A stretch of DNA of 64,000 nucleotides from Gammaproteobacteria bacterium (GTDB lineage Bacteria > Pseudomonadota > Gammaproteobacteria > Pseudomonadales > Azotimanducaceae), in contig NYVG01000015.1 in NCBI GenBank assembly GCA_002684495.1, positions 209,777 to 273,776 on the forward strand. The letters run 5' to 3'. A program made the position numbers and the translations under genes. Below are positions 22,104 to 31,944 of this stretch, piece by piece. The notes under the pieces are model-generated. The model had not been told where the DNA came from. It made no database searches and saw only the letters and a program-made list of their open reading frames with translations. Within the stretch, counting starts at the first letter, position 1; the number at the start of each line of letters is the position of its first letter.

Positions 22104-22985
22104 TTAATCTTTGTAGGGACTCATATCCATATTTGGGAAACGTGCGGCAACGCCGGCAAGCGTCTCCGCTGTCCAATAATCATCCTTTGGCGCAGGAAAC
22201 CCAATAAGTTCCCGCTCTTCTAGGGTTGCTTGTTCTACCCAAGCAGAAAAGCTCTGATACACCCCCTGCTCTGGCCATCCGACAATACCCATCCATTTGG
22301 GCCGTTTCGGCGCATAGCTGATGAAATGCCCTACACGCGCGCCCTCCTGCAAAAATGCAGTACCTCGATGAAAAGTACGCATGCTATAGGCCAATAGCGA
22401 GCCCGCAGGAACAGTGTCCTTGACCTCGTTCTCGTATAGCTGGGCACGCTGGCTGGGTTTGTATATGGCCGGCCAAAGGATCTCATCACGGTAATGTTGC
22501 CATGAGCACACCGCCGTCGGTGCTTGATGAATCGCCACATCGGTGTAATAAATCAGGAATGCGGTTTGCCAGTACTTCGCTCGATCAGGCGGATAGGCCA
22601 AGGTATGGTTTACGTAATCGAGGTGCATCGGTTGATCGGCGTCACCATAGTGTCCCTTACACTTATAGGTTAAATCCGATTGTTCGCAGAACAGTGCTTC
22701 GCCCCCGGTCATTAGCGAGGCAAACCGCCGCAACTCGGGATGCAGAGTAATCGCATTAAGGTGGGCACCACGAAACGGAAAACGCACGGCACGCCGAGAA
22801 CGTTGAGCCTCATCCCAGCCGACCGGTTTAGGCCCGCTCGGATCATCCGCATAGTCTAACCAGCCGGGAATAAACGCCTCCACATCAGCTCGCGCTCCTG
22901 CCAACTCGCTGGACGTCAAAAAGTTTTCGACAATGGCATAACCGTGCTCATGGTAATGCTGAACGTGCTCATCGCTGATGCGCAT
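22104..22985 (-). CDS. Phytanoyl-CoA dioxygenase (PhyH) family protein
   Basis: DQPMHLDYVNHTLAYPP (HxD), distal SMRTFHRGTAF. Confidence 0.85.
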   Translation of the reverse strand: MRISDEHVQHYHEHGYAIVENFLTSSELAGARADVEAFIPGWLDYADDPSGPKPVGWDEAQRSRRAVRFPFRGAHLNAITLHPELRRFASLMTGGEALFCEQSDLTYKCKGHYGDADQPMHLDYVNHTLAYPPDRAKYWQTAFLIYYTDVAIHQAPTAVCSWQHYRDEILWPAIYKPSQRAQLYENEVKDTVPAGSLLAYSMRTFHRGTAFLQEGARVGHFISYAPKRPKWMGIVGWPEQGVYQSFSAWVEQATLEERELIGFPAPKDDYWTAETLAGVAARFPNMDMSPYKD

Positions 22986-23133
22986 GCTATCTCCTCCGTC
23001 AATTCAGACCCGCTGGCCTGACACTCCTCGCCTGATCATAGCAACAGTTGTTTCGCAATATGAAGTGCAACTATGTATTGATCCACAGCTATGTCGCTGG
23101 TTAATCTTGAGACAATGTCACAGGGGGAAAGAC

Positions 23134-23964
23134 ATGAGTATCGACGGCTTGCAGCACATCACATTCGAAGTCCACGACAGCGTGGCTCTGGTTACCTTAA
23201 ATCGACCCGATCAGATGAACACCTGGACACCTATCATGAGTCGCGACCTCAGCGATGCTATGTACGAGTGCGATGAAAATGATGACATTCGCGCCGTTGT
23301 AATAACAGGCGCGGGCCGTGCATTTTGTGCCGGTGCCGACCTATCCGGTGGCGAAGAAGGTTTTACCGACAGAGTCGAAATTCAGCGTCCACCGATGTGG
23401 CCCTATCAAGTTCGCAAACCCGTTATAGCAGCAATCAATGGCGCCGCTGTGGGAGTGGGCATTACCTACCCCATGCTAGCGGACATCCGTCTTGCTAACG
23501 CAACCGCAAAAATCGGCTTTGCCATGGTACGTCGCGGCATTCTGCCCGAACTGGCATCTCACGTGACTGTGAATCAGGTGGCAGGCTTTTCTCGGGCTGC
23601 TGATCTGTTGATGACCGGGCGTATAATTTCCGGGCAAGAGGCTGCCGATATGGGCCTGATTAGCGAGGCCATTGACAGCGACAAGCTATTGGATCGCGCG
23701 ATGGAAATTGCTCAAGATATCGCCACGAACACTGCACCCGTCTCCGTAGCGGTCACCAAGGCGCTGATGTGGCAAAACCTCGGCGCAAACATTACGAAGT
23801 TAATGGAAACAGAGGGCAAATTCATTGACTGGCTTGGACAGTCAACCGACGTCAAAGTCGGCGTGCAGGCGTTCTTAAACAAACAGACGCCGCAATGGCA
23901 GATGAGCCCGACCAAGGATGTGCCAGAGGACTTGGCCGATCTGCTCAAGCGACCAGCGGGGTAA
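23134..23964 (+). CDS. Enoyl-CoA hydratase (crotonase family); likely start 23134, not 22978
   Basis: MSIDGLQHITFEVHDSVALVTLNRPDQMNTWTP, GAGRAFCAGADLSGG; purine-rich RBS (cagggggaaagac) before 23134. Confidence 0.93.
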   Translation: MSIDGLQHITFEVHDSVALVTLNRPDQMNTWTPIMSRDLSDAMYECDENDDIRAVVITGAGRAFCAGADLSGGEEGFTDRVEIQRPPMWPYQVRKPVIAAINGAAVGVGITYPMLADIRLANATAKIGFAMVRRGILPELASHVTVNQVAGFSRAADLLMTGRIISGQEAADMGLISEAIDSDKLLDRAMEIAQDIATNTAPVSVAVTKALMWQNLGANITKLMETEGKFIDWLGQSTDVKVGVQAFLNKQTPQWQMSPTKDVPEDLADLLKRPAG

Positions 23965-23968
23965 GGCC

Positions 23969-23991
23969 AGCGCCACCTCTCCGGTGGCGCT
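23969..23991. terminator. Hairpin between convergent crotonase genes
   Basis: AGCGCCACC-tctcc-GGTGGCGCT, 9-bp perfect stem just after the stop codon; no clear T-tract. Confidence 0.5.
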
Positions 23992-24002
23992 TCAACAATC
24001 GG

Positions 24003-24749
24003 CTAGTGCCCGAACTGTTGCGGATTCTTCAGCATGTAGGCAGGACCGTGAACGCCATTTATGGCGGCATTTTCGCCATAGAGCGTTTCTTTTTGACCAC
24101 CATAATTCTCACGATTCGCGCCAAGTGGCGCCAACTCTTGAGCCTTGGCCTGAGCAGCTGCGAGCAATTCATCTACATCCGCTATGTGCTGCACGATCCC
24201 CGCTTCTAAAGCGGCAGGTGCTGCCCAGCGCTTTGCTAACTGCACCGTTTCAAAAAACGCGTTTAAGGACATTTTGTGTCGAAACAGGGCCAGTTCTGGT
24301 TGGGGTATGCGCATACCTAGTTGCATTTCGTTAGCACATAAAAATCCGCGGTCCGCACGCATCATACGGACATCGTGGCACAGCGCCGACATAAATCCGG
24401 CGCCAAATGCATGTCCATTTACAGCACATACGGTGGGCACCGGTAACGTTATGATGCGCCCCATCAAGGCCATAAATTCTTTGCCAAATGCCTGCCGATC
24501 GCCGGCTTCCGGATGGGCACTTGGATCCTGTACCCAGGCGAGATCCAGGCCATTGGAAAAGAACTTCTCGCTTGCAGATGCAGTAACCAATGCTGCCGGC
24601 CCAGAGGAAGCCTCCACCTCATCCAACGCAGCGGCAAATGCCCGAACAAAGGTGGTATTCCAGCGATTTTCACCGGCATTCATGGTTAGGGTAAATACGT
24701 CTCCCTCGCGTTCTAACTGGATTATTTCGCCGCTCATTTTTTCTCCCAT
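24003..24749 (-). CDS. Enoyl-CoA hydratase/isomerase (crotonase family)
   Basis: FTLTMNAGENRWNTTFVRAFAAALDEVEA, SNGLDLAWV, NGHAFGAGFMSALCHDVRMMRADRGFLCANEMQLGM. Confidence 0.88.
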   Translation of the reverse strand: MGEKMSGEIIQLEREGDVFTLTMNAGENRWNTTFVRAFAAALDEVEASSGPAALVTASASEKFFSNGLDLAWVQDPSAHPEAGDRQAFGKEFMALMGRIITLPVPTVCAVNGHAFGAGFMSALCHDVRMMRADRGFLCANEMQLGMRIPQPELALFRHKMSLNAFFETVQLAKRWAAPAALEAGIVQHIADVDELLAAAQAKAQELAPLGANRENYGGQKETLYGENAAINGVHGPAYMLKNPQQFGH

Positions 24750-24820
24750 ACTTGTTGTTTGTGACTGTTCAGTCGTTTCTTTTGTTTCTCACTGCAACAT
24801 AATTCTTTAGCGCTGGCAAT

Positions 24821-25291
24821 TTAGCTATCCACTGCTCTGAAAAAAGCCCGACGCCGCTTCACCGTTTCTAGCAAAGTCCAATCACCTGCTACAACTTCAT
24901 ACCCTTTCGGGTAGGCGGGTCGTGCCGCTAGTTCAAGAGCCGCCAAGACCCGTGGGTCGCGGTAGTAACACTGCACCACTAAACTCACAAATCCCCGCAC
25001 GTCGGGGGCATTCGAATGGGCTAAGTGCTGTGCTAGCTGATATTTTTGCTCTTCATTCAGCGCAACGAAAGCCCACCCCAGAGTCTGCTGCGTAACCGTT
25101 TCTACGTACTCGCAAAACCCGTTTATCGCATCAAAGTCGGCGGTGTTGAGAATATCTTGCAATATATGCGAATCATTGGCGGCAAGCATACCCTGTTCCG
25201 AACATGCCGGGACTATGGCACCTGCCACATAGCCCACCAACTGTTGCTGCGCCGGGTTAAATCGTGCATCTGTAGCTATATTGACGGTCAT
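24821..25291 (-). CDS. Gluconate 2-dehydrogenase subunit 3-like protein
   Basis: Small helical protein directly downstream of a GMC oxidoreductase; RFNPAQQQLVGYVAGAIVPA... CYYRDPRVLAALELAARPAYPKGYE. Confidence 0.55.
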   Translation of the reverse strand: MTVNIATDARFNPAQQQLVGYVAGAIVPACSEQGMLAANDSHILQDILNTADFDAINGFCEYVETVTQQTLGWAFVALNEEQKYQLAQHLAHSNAPDVRGFVSLVVQCYYRDPRVLAALELAARPAYPKGYEVVAGDWTLLETVKRRRAFFRAVDS

Positions 25292-25306
25292 GCTGGCACT
25301 CCGAGA

Positions 25307-26929
25307 TTAATCGAATAAGTTAGCTAGGCGCTTTTTCATGCAATCGGTTATGTATAACGCCAACGCCTGAATAGTGCGCGTAGGATTAACCCCTCCTGAT
25401 GTAACAAAAATACTGCCGTCGATTACAAACAGATTCTTTACATCATGGGCCCGCCCCCACTCATTAACCACGGAACGCTGGGGATCCAACCCCATGCGTG
25501 CTGTACCCATTAAATGCCAACCACCAACCGCTAATGGTGCCTCAGACATGACATCTGTGGCGCCACCCGCACGCAATGCCTCGGATGCTCTCGCTACCGC
25601 ATAATCGAGCATTTTGCGACTGTTACTAGACAGGGTGTAATCAATTTTTGGCGCTGGGATACCATGACTATCGAATAAATTCGCATCTAGAGTCACGGTA
25701 TTGTGCAACTCTGGGAGGTCTTCACATATAGCTACCATTCCAGTTATGCGCTGATGCAATTTTGCATAATGCTTATGGTAGTTCGTGCCCCAAGGCAAAC
25801 GACCATGGGTCAACCCCAACATCGCGGTTGCGGCCGGCCCCATACCGCGGTTCATCTCGTAGGTGAATCCGCGCACAAAGCCGCGCTGTAGATCCGTTTC
25901 GTAAAATTCCTGACTCCAAATACAGGCGCCAGGTCCATTGTTTCCATCCAAGGCTTCCGGGAACACACCACGAATCATCGCGTAGGGGTGGAACATCAAA
26001 TTTTTGCCCACCAAGCCACTGGAATTAGCCAGACCATCTGGAAAGCGCTCTGATTTAGAGTTCAGTAACAACCGCGGGGTGCCAACACCATTCGTTGCCA
26101 GGACTACTACTGCGGCAGCCTGAAATTGTTCCTCACCTTGCTCGTCGTAATACCAAACCCCATTTGCCATACCGTCATCATCTACGGTTATTTCGCGCAC
26201 CCGGCAACGGGTGCGCAATTCAACGCCTTGGCGAATGGCATGCGGCCAATAAGTGATATCGGTACTGGCCTTAGCACCCTGAGCACAACCGGATAAACAC
26301 GCACCAAGATTGATGCAGGGTGCCCGTCCATCATATTCTTTGGTGGCGATGGCCGCATCCGATGGCCACCAATGCCATCCCTTGGCGTTAAAGCCCGCCC
26401 CAATAGCACTAGCCGACTTTCCCAGCGGTAAGGGTGGTAACAAAATGTCAGGATCCTCGTGGGGCGGATTAGCCGGATCTCCCGCCAAACCAGCCACCCC
26501 AGTCATCCGATCATTTATAGAATAGTAGGATGCCAACGTCGTGTAATCGATCGGCCAATCATCTGCCACACCGTCAAGTGTCCTGACCTTGAAATCCGAG
26601 GGATGAAAACGCGGGAAATGACCGTTGTACAGAACCGTACCACCACCGACCCCATTGAAATTGGAGATCGAAATCGGCGAATTTTCATCGTTGACTGGAT
26701 AATCTGTTGCACGGCCGCGACGATTTGGTGACACACTGAATTCACCCCAACTGCGGGCCTCCCAATCTAGGCCGGTACTGGGGTAATTTAGTGGATTCAT
26801 CCAATCACCTTGCTCTAAGCAGAGGATTCGCATCCGCGTATCTACCAGGTTCCAAGCCGCCGCTGCACCCGAGGCGCCAGCGCCGATAATCAATACATCA
26901 ACAGGTTGTCCCGACACGCCCCCTCCCAA
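25307..26929 (-). CDS. GMC-family FAD-dependent oxidoreductase
   Basis: VDVLIIGAGASGAAAAWNLVD, NGVGGGTVLYNGHFPR, GWHLMGTARMGLDPQRSVVNEWGRAHDVKNLFVIDGSIFVTSGGVNPTRTIQALA. Confidence 0.95.
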   Translation of the reverse strand: MGGGVSGQPVDVLIIGAGASGAAAAWNLVDTRMRILCLEQGDWMNPLNYPSTGLDWEARSWGEFSVSPNRRGRATDYPVNDENSPISISNFNGVGGGTVLYNGHFPRFHPSDFKVRTLDGVADDWPIDYTTLASYYSINDRMTGVAGLAGDPANPPHEDPDILLPPLPLGKSASAIGAGFNAKGWHWWPSDAAIATKEYDGRAPCINLGACLSGCAQGAKASTDITYWPHAIRQGVELRTRCRVREITVDDDGMANGVWYYDEQGEEQFQAAAVVVLATNGVGTPRLLLNSKSERFPDGLANSSGLVGKNLMFHPYAMIRGVFPEALDGNNGPGACIWSQEFYETDLQRGFVRGFTYEMNRGMGPAATAMLGLTHGRLPWGTNYHKHYAKLHQRITGMVAICEDLPELHNTVTLDANLFDSHGIPAPKIDYTLSSNSRKMLDYAVARASEALRAGGATDVMSEAPLAVGGWHLMGTARMGLDPQRSVVNEWGRAHDVKNLFVIDGSIFVTSGGVNPTRTIQALALYITDCMKKRLANLFD

Positions 26930-27021
26930 AGTACGTAATCCGCAGCGCCACTAGTGCCGTGGTTCTTAGAACGATAAATTATGCCCCCATAGGCAATATC
27001 TCACCACTTGCGGAGCACAAA

Positions 27022-27645
27022 ATGATCGAGATCTATCACGTACCAGGTACTCGCGGCGTGCGACCAATTTGGCTGTGCGCAGAATTGGGCATCGACTATC
27101 GAGTGATCGATGTGGATTTCAGCGCCAGTTACCGCAGCAGCTTAGAATGGCGGCGTATGAATCCTGTGGGAAAAGTGCCGGTAATGGTCGATACCGCGTC
27201 CGCCGATCTTACTATTTTTGAATCTGGAGCCATGGTTCAGTACCTGCTCGACCGCTACGGTAACGGTCAACTGCAACCCCAACCCGGCACACCAGATCAC
27301 GCCATGTATCTGCAGTGGAGCTGGTTTGCCGAGGCGACATTTGCCAGACCACTGGGCGAGATTGTTAATCATCTGCGCGAGTTCCCCGGTGAGCAGACGA
27401 GCGAAGCGGCGATTGAGGAGATGCGCAATCGCGCTAGATTGTGCGTAACGGCGGTTAACGAAGGCCTCAAAAACCAGGACTATATCGTCGGTAACAGTTT
27501 CAGCGCCGCAGACATCATGCTCGGCTACACCCTCATGCTCGCGGCCAAATTCCTGCCCGAAGCGGCACCGCCGGCAGCGGCCGAGTACTGGGATAGACTG
27601 CAGCAACGACCCGCTTACCAGACTGCCTTCGGCAATGCTGACTAA
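27022..27645 (+). CDS. Glutathione S-transferase family protein (start at 27022)
   Basis: MIEIYHVPGTRGVRPIWLCAELGIDYRVIDVDF, NPVGKVPVMVD, FESGAMVQYLLDRYG. Confidence 0.92.
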   Translation: MIEIYHVPGTRGVRPIWLCAELGIDYRVIDVDFSASYRSSLEWRRMNPVGKVPVMVDTASADLTIFESGAMVQYLLDRYGNGQLQPQPGTPDHAMYLQWSWFAEATFARPLGEIVNHLREFPGEQTSEAAIEEMRNRARLCVTAVNEGLKNQDYIVGNSFSAADIMLGYTLMLAAKFLPEAAPPAAAEYWDRLQQRPAYQTAFGNAD

Positions 27646-27701
27646 GTGCTGGCTATAGGTGCATGGCGAGTTATCATCAAACCAAAACTTTAGGAGCCAT
27701 C

Positions 27702-29021
27702 ATGACTGGCGAGAACCTTAGCTCTACCACCGCGCATTGGCTGCCATTTACTGCCAATCGACAGTTTCACAAAGACCCACGCGTGGTTGTTGAGGCTCGA
27801 GACTGCCACTATATCAGTCAGGACAAGCGCGAAGTCTTCGACTCGCTGTCGGGGCTTTGGTGCAGCGGCTACGGGCATAATCGCGCGGAAATCACAGCAG
27901 CGGTCAGCGAACAATTAGCCACGCTGGATTACGCACCCGCCTTTCAATACACACACCCAGGTGCTACGCGTTTGGCTGAACGTTTAAGCGATCTTGCGCC
28001 CGGCGACCTCAATCACGTGCTGTTCACGAACTCTGGTTCCGAGTGCGCTGATACCGCCTTGAAACTAGCGCGAGCCTACTGGCGCATTCAAGGACAACCC
28101 AGCAAAACCCGGTTTATTGGCCGCATCAAAGGATATCACGGGGTCAATTTTGCCGGCACCAGCCTCGGTGGTATCGGCGCCAATCGCAAACTTTTCGGTC
28201 AGCTAGGTGATGCCGACCATCTCCCCCACACCTTACAACCTGAATATGCATTTACCCGAGGACAAGCCGAGCACGGCGAGGAACTCGCTAACCATCTTGA
28301 GCAACTTATCCTCTTACACGACGCTTCAACGATCGCGGCCGTGATTGTCGAACCCGTTTCAGGATCTGCTGGTGTCATAGTGCCACCGCAAAACTATCTG
28401 CAGCGGCTGCGGCAAATCTGCAACGAGCACAATATATTGCTGATTTTTGACGAAGTGATCACAGGTTTCGCGCGCATGGGCAATACGTTTGCCGCACAAA
28501 CCTTCGGTGTGACTCCAGATATTTTGAACGTCGCAAAAGGTTTGACCAATGGCGCGATTCCAATGGGTGCAGTGATCAGTTCCAGCGTGTTGTACGACGC
28601 TTTTATGGCCGTCGAACAGGCTGAACATATGATCGAACTGCCCCACGGCTACACCTATTCTGCACACCCGGTAGCGTGCGCCGCGGCGTTAGCTGCATTA
28701 GATATATTGCAAGACGACAATATGGTAGGGCGGTCAAATGCATTGGCGCCCGTACTTGAGGACGCACTGCACGGGCTCAGAGGCAACAAGCACATCACTG
28801 ATATTCGCAATTTCGGACTGGCCGGTGCACTGCAACTCGCACCGCGCGACGGCGATCCTATTGTCCGACCTTTTGAGGTTGGCATTCGCTGCTGGGAAAA
28901 GGGGCTGTATGTCCGCTGGGGCGGCGACACCTTACAGTTTGCACCACCTTTTATTGCGCAGCCCGAGCAAATACAGAATATGGCCACCACAGTGGCCGAA
29001 GCCATAGACGAGACTGCATAG
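27702..29021 (+). CDS. Class III aminotransferase (beta-alanine/omega-amino acid:pyruvate aminotransferase-like)
   Basis: HWLPFTANRQFHKDPRVV, GLWCSGYGHNR, FDEVITGFARMGNTFAAQTFGVTPDILNVAKGLTNGAIPMGAV. Confidence 0.92.
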   Translation: MTGENLSSTTAHWLPFTANRQFHKDPRVVVEARDCHYISQDKREVFDSLSGLWCSGYGHNRAEITAAVSEQLATLDYAPAFQYTHPGATRLAERLSDLAPGDLNHVLFTNSGSECADTALKLARAYWRIQGQPSKTRFIGRIKGYHGVNFAGTSLGGIGANRKLFGQLGDADHLPHTLQPEYAFTRGQAEHGEELANHLEQLILLHDASTIAAVIVEPVSGSAGVIVPPQNYLQRLRQICNEHNILLIFDEVITGFARMGNTFAAQTFGVTPDILNVAKGLTNGAIPMGAVISSSVLYDAFMAVEQAEHMIELPHGYTYSAHPVACAAALAALDILQDDNMVGRSNALAPVLEDALHGLRGNKHITDIRNFGLAGALQLAPRDGDPIVRPFEVGIRCWEKGLYVRWGGDTLQFAPPFIAQPEQIQNMATTVAEAIDETA

Positions 29022-29147
29022 CCTTACAACAACCGGCAGTTGTGGGCAGGCAACATCGCAAAGTAGTATTTGCGACTTAGTAACGGATGCATATTTGTTT
29101 GTAGGCTTCTGAATTCTTCGAAGCCACCTTAACCAAGAGGTAACGTC

Positions 29148-30098
29148 ATGGAAAAATCACTGATCGCTTTAATCACAAGCATCATTGCTGCAATCAGCAT
29201 CACTGGCTGTGAAAGCGGCAACCAAACCGCAAGCACAGCACCAACCCAAAGTGCAGCGCCTATGCAGAGCATGGCCGCGACAACCGAGCCGAGCCAAGTT
29301 AAGCAAGCGCCAGCCTCATCTGATCTGGCGAGCATTCTGGCAGCACAGCCCGAAGCAGTGATCGCGCGCTACCCATCGCGCAATCCTCAGCAGACGCTGG
29401 AATTTTTCGGTATTCAACCGGGCATGACTGTGGTCGAGGCACTGCCAGGCGGTGGCTGGTACAGCAAGTTACTCATTCCCTATCTGGGCAATGAGGGCGA
29501 GCTTGTTGGCGCTAACTACCCGACCGGCATGTATAAGTTATTCGGTTACGACGACGAGCGCTTAGCCAAGCTGGCAAATTGGCCCACAGATTGGCCAGCG
29601 ACCGCGCAAACCTGGGTGGAAGGCAAGGCCGCCCCAGTATCCGGCTTTGTCATGGGCGATCTGGCAGACAGCAAGAAAGGTACTGCGGATGCCGTATTGC
29701 TGATCCGTGCATTACACAATCTCGCCAGGTTTGAAGAGCAACACGGATTTATGAGCCGCGCGCTGCAAGACACTTTTGACGTACTTAAGCCTGGCGGCAT
29801 AGTGGGTATCGTCCAACATGCGGCACCCAGCGATGCCGACGATGCTTGGGCCAACGGCTCTAAAGGCTATCTGAAAAAAACCTTTGTAATTGAACAAATG
29901 CAGGCTGCCGGCTTTGAATACGTTGCTGCAAGCGACATTAACGCCAACCCTCGCGATCTTCCTGGTGCCAATGATGTGGTTTGGCGCTTACCGCCAACTC
30001 TGGCGGGTAGTAAGGATGACGAGGCAAGAGCAGCGGCAATGCGGGCCATTGGCGAGTCCAATCGTATGACCCTCAAGTTCGTAAAACCTGCGATTTGA
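29148..30098 (+). CDS. Exported/lipoprotein class I SAM methyltransferase-like protein (COG4798-like)
   Basis: N-terminal signal with lipobox-like SITGC; VVEALPGGGWYSKLLIPYLG and DAVLLIRALHNL. Confidence 0.75.
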   Translation: MEKSLIALITSIIAAISITGCESGNQTASTAPTQSAAPMQSMAATTEPSQVKQAPASSDLASILAAQPEAVIARYPSRNPQQTLEFFGIQPGMTVVEALPGGGWYSKLLIPYLGNEGELVGANYPTGMYKLFGYDDERLAKLANWPTDWPATAQTWVEGKAAPVSGFVMGDLADSKKGTADAVLLIRALHNLARFEEQHGFMSRALQDTFDVLKPGGIVGIVQHAAPSDADDAWANGSKGYLKKTFVIEQMQAAGFEYVAASDINANPRDLPGANDVVWRLPPTLAGSKDDEARAAAMRAIGESNRMTLKFVKPAI

Positions 30099-30110
30099 GC
30101 GTGTCGATCT

Positions 30111-30131
30111 GGGGCGGGTTCTACCCGCCCC
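30111..30131 (+). terminator. Rho-independent-like terminator
   Basis: GGGGCGGGT-TCT-ACCCGCCCC followed by TGCTTTTG, 13 nt after the methyltransferase stop. Confidence 0.65.
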
Positions 30132-30196
30132 TGCTTTTGACCCAATCTTGAACTGTTTCAAGACACCGTCAGACCAGAGCACAGGGGTCGAGTAAA

Positions 30197-30868
30197 TTGA
30201 CTGAGCTCAATGCCGTCTGGCTAACCTTACAACTGGCCAGCACCACAACCGTATTACTGCTGCTTGTGGGCGCGCCTCTGGCTTGGTGGCTGGCCCATAG
30301 CCGCAATCCCGCGCGGCCAATTATCGAGGCGCTTACAGCCATGCCACTGGTCATGCCGCCTACGGTTATTGGCTTTTATCTGCTGCTGCTGTTCAGCCCC
30401 AACAGTTGGCTCGGTAATTTTTGGTTCACGCTCACCGGCTCGACCTTGGCTTTTTCATTTTCCGGCCTAGTGCTAGCGTCGATGCTGTATTCCCTACCAT
30501 TCATGGTGCAACCCTTAGTTAATGCCTTTGCCGCAGTGGACGAAGGCCTGCGCGAGGCCGCCGCGACATTGGGAGCAACACCTGCTGACATTTTTCGCAA
30601 GCTAGTGCTACCCCTGAGCAAACGCGGTTTTATTACCGCCTGTGTCCTCAGCTTTGCTCACACGATCGGCGAGTTTGGAATCATTCTGATGGTCGGCGGC
30701 AACATTCCCGGCGAGACCAGAATGATCTCAATTGCCATATATGAACAGGTGGAAACGCTCAACTATGCCCAAGCCCATATTCTCTCCGGCGGCTTGCTTA
30801 CCTTTTCTTTTATCGCCTTGTGCACAGTTTATGTGACCAATGGCCGATCAGCGTTGCGGCTGAACTGA
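30197..30868 (+). CDS. modB: Molybdate ABC transporter permease (TTG start)
   Basis: ALTAMPLVMPPTVIGFYLLLLFSPNSWLG, AAATLGATPADIFRKLVLPLSKRG, FAHTIGEFGIILMVGGNIPGETRMISIAIYEQVE. Confidence 0.92.
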   Translation: MTELNAVWLTLQLASTTTVLLLLVGAPLAWWLAHSRNPARPIIEALTAMPLVMPPTVIGFYLLLLFSPNSWLGNFWFTLTGSTLAFSFSGLVLASMLYSLPFMVQPLVNAFAAVDEGLREAAATLGATPADIFRKLVLPLSKRGFITACVLSFAHTIGEFGIILMVGGNIPGETRMISIAIYEQVETLNYAQAHILSGGLLTFSFIALCTVYVTNGRSALRLN

Positions 30869-31929
30869 TGCTCGAAGCAACACTACAACACGGTCAGGGT
30901 AACTTTCAGCTCGATGTCGATATCACGCTAAACAACACTGATGTGTGTGCATTATTCGGTCCCAGTGGCTGTGGTAAAACGACCCTACTCAAGGCCCTTG
31001 CCGGGCTAGTACCAGCCCAAGGGCTGATTCGCTTTCAGGATCAATACTGGCAGAACGATACGGTGTTCTTGCCACCCCACGCGCGCTCGGCGGGGCTGGT
31101 ATTTCAGGACAATCGACTATTCCCACATCTCAATGTTGCTGACAACCTTGCCTTTGCCATGAATCGCGCCCCAGCAGGCAGCATAAATTATGCAGAAGTC
31201 ATCGATACGCTAGGCGTACGAGCATTGTTGTCACGCGCTGTTACCGATTTATCAGGCGGTGAAGCGAAGCGTGTCGCTATTGCTCGCACTTTGTTGAATC
31301 AACCAAAGCTGCTAATGATGGATGAGCCGTTGAATGGCCTAGATCAGCACAGTAAAAGAGAGATTCTCGGCTACCTTGCTACGTTGACCCGACAATTCAA
31401 ACTGCCAACCCTTTATGTCAGCCATGATATCGAGGAAGTAGCCCGTCTCTGCGACCACATGCTTGTTATGGCGTCGGGAAAAGTGACGGACCAGGGCAGT
31501 ACCGTCGCGGTTACTCAACGACTGAATCAGAGTTCGGATGCCAGCACTGGCACACCCATGGGAGCCGTCATAGAAGCTGTTATCAGCAATCACGAACCTG
31601 CTTACTCCTTAACAAGATTGGCGTTAGCCGGGCATACTCTATTCGTGCCAATGCAGGATCAATTTGCTGCCGGCACACGCCTGCGCCTGTTCTTGCCCGC
31701 CCGGGATATTGCAGTGGCAACTAGGCCACCCCAGGGATTGAGTATCCGCAACAGTTTGCCCGGGGTTGTGGAATCACTGCGACCTGACGCCGACAACCGA
31801 GTCAGAGTCGGAATCAGAGTCGCCGACCAACTGTTGTTCGCCCAAGTAACCCGCCATGCGACCGACGCCCTAGCACTGCAGGAGGGTATGGCTGTTTTTG
31901 CGCTGATTAAGAGTGTCGCACTGGCTTAG
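30868..31929 (+). CDS. modC: Molybdate ABC transporter ATP-binding protein (start 30868, TGATG overlap with modB)
   Basis: FGPSGCGKTTLLKALAG, LSGGEAKRVAIARTLLNQPKLLMMDEPLNGLD; C-terminal TOBE-like region. Confidence 0.93.
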   Translation: MLEATLQHGQGNFQLDVDITLNNTDVCALFGPSGCGKTTLLKALAGLVPAQGLIRFQDQYWQNDTVFLPPHARSAGLVFQDNRLFPHLNVADNLAFAMNRAPAGSINYAEVIDTLGVRALLSRAVTDLSGGEAKRVAIARTLLNQPKLLMMDEPLNGLDQHSKREILGYLATLTRQFKLPTLYVSHDIEEVARLCDHMLVMASGKVTDQGSTVAVTQRLNQSSDASTGTPMGAVIEAVISNHEPAYSLTRLALAGHTLFVPMQDQFAAGTRLRLFLPARDIAVATRPPQGLSIRNSLPGVVESLRPDADNRVRVGIRVADQLLFAQVTRHATDALALQEGMAVFALIKSVALA

Positions 31930-31944
31930 GCTTCAGCACGTTGG

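Noticed and set aside
22978-23133. Longer N-terminus of the crotonase starting at 22978
   Set aside because: It overlaps the divergent PhyH gene and lacks crotonase-like sequence; ATG at 23134 has a good RBS and starts the conserved domain.
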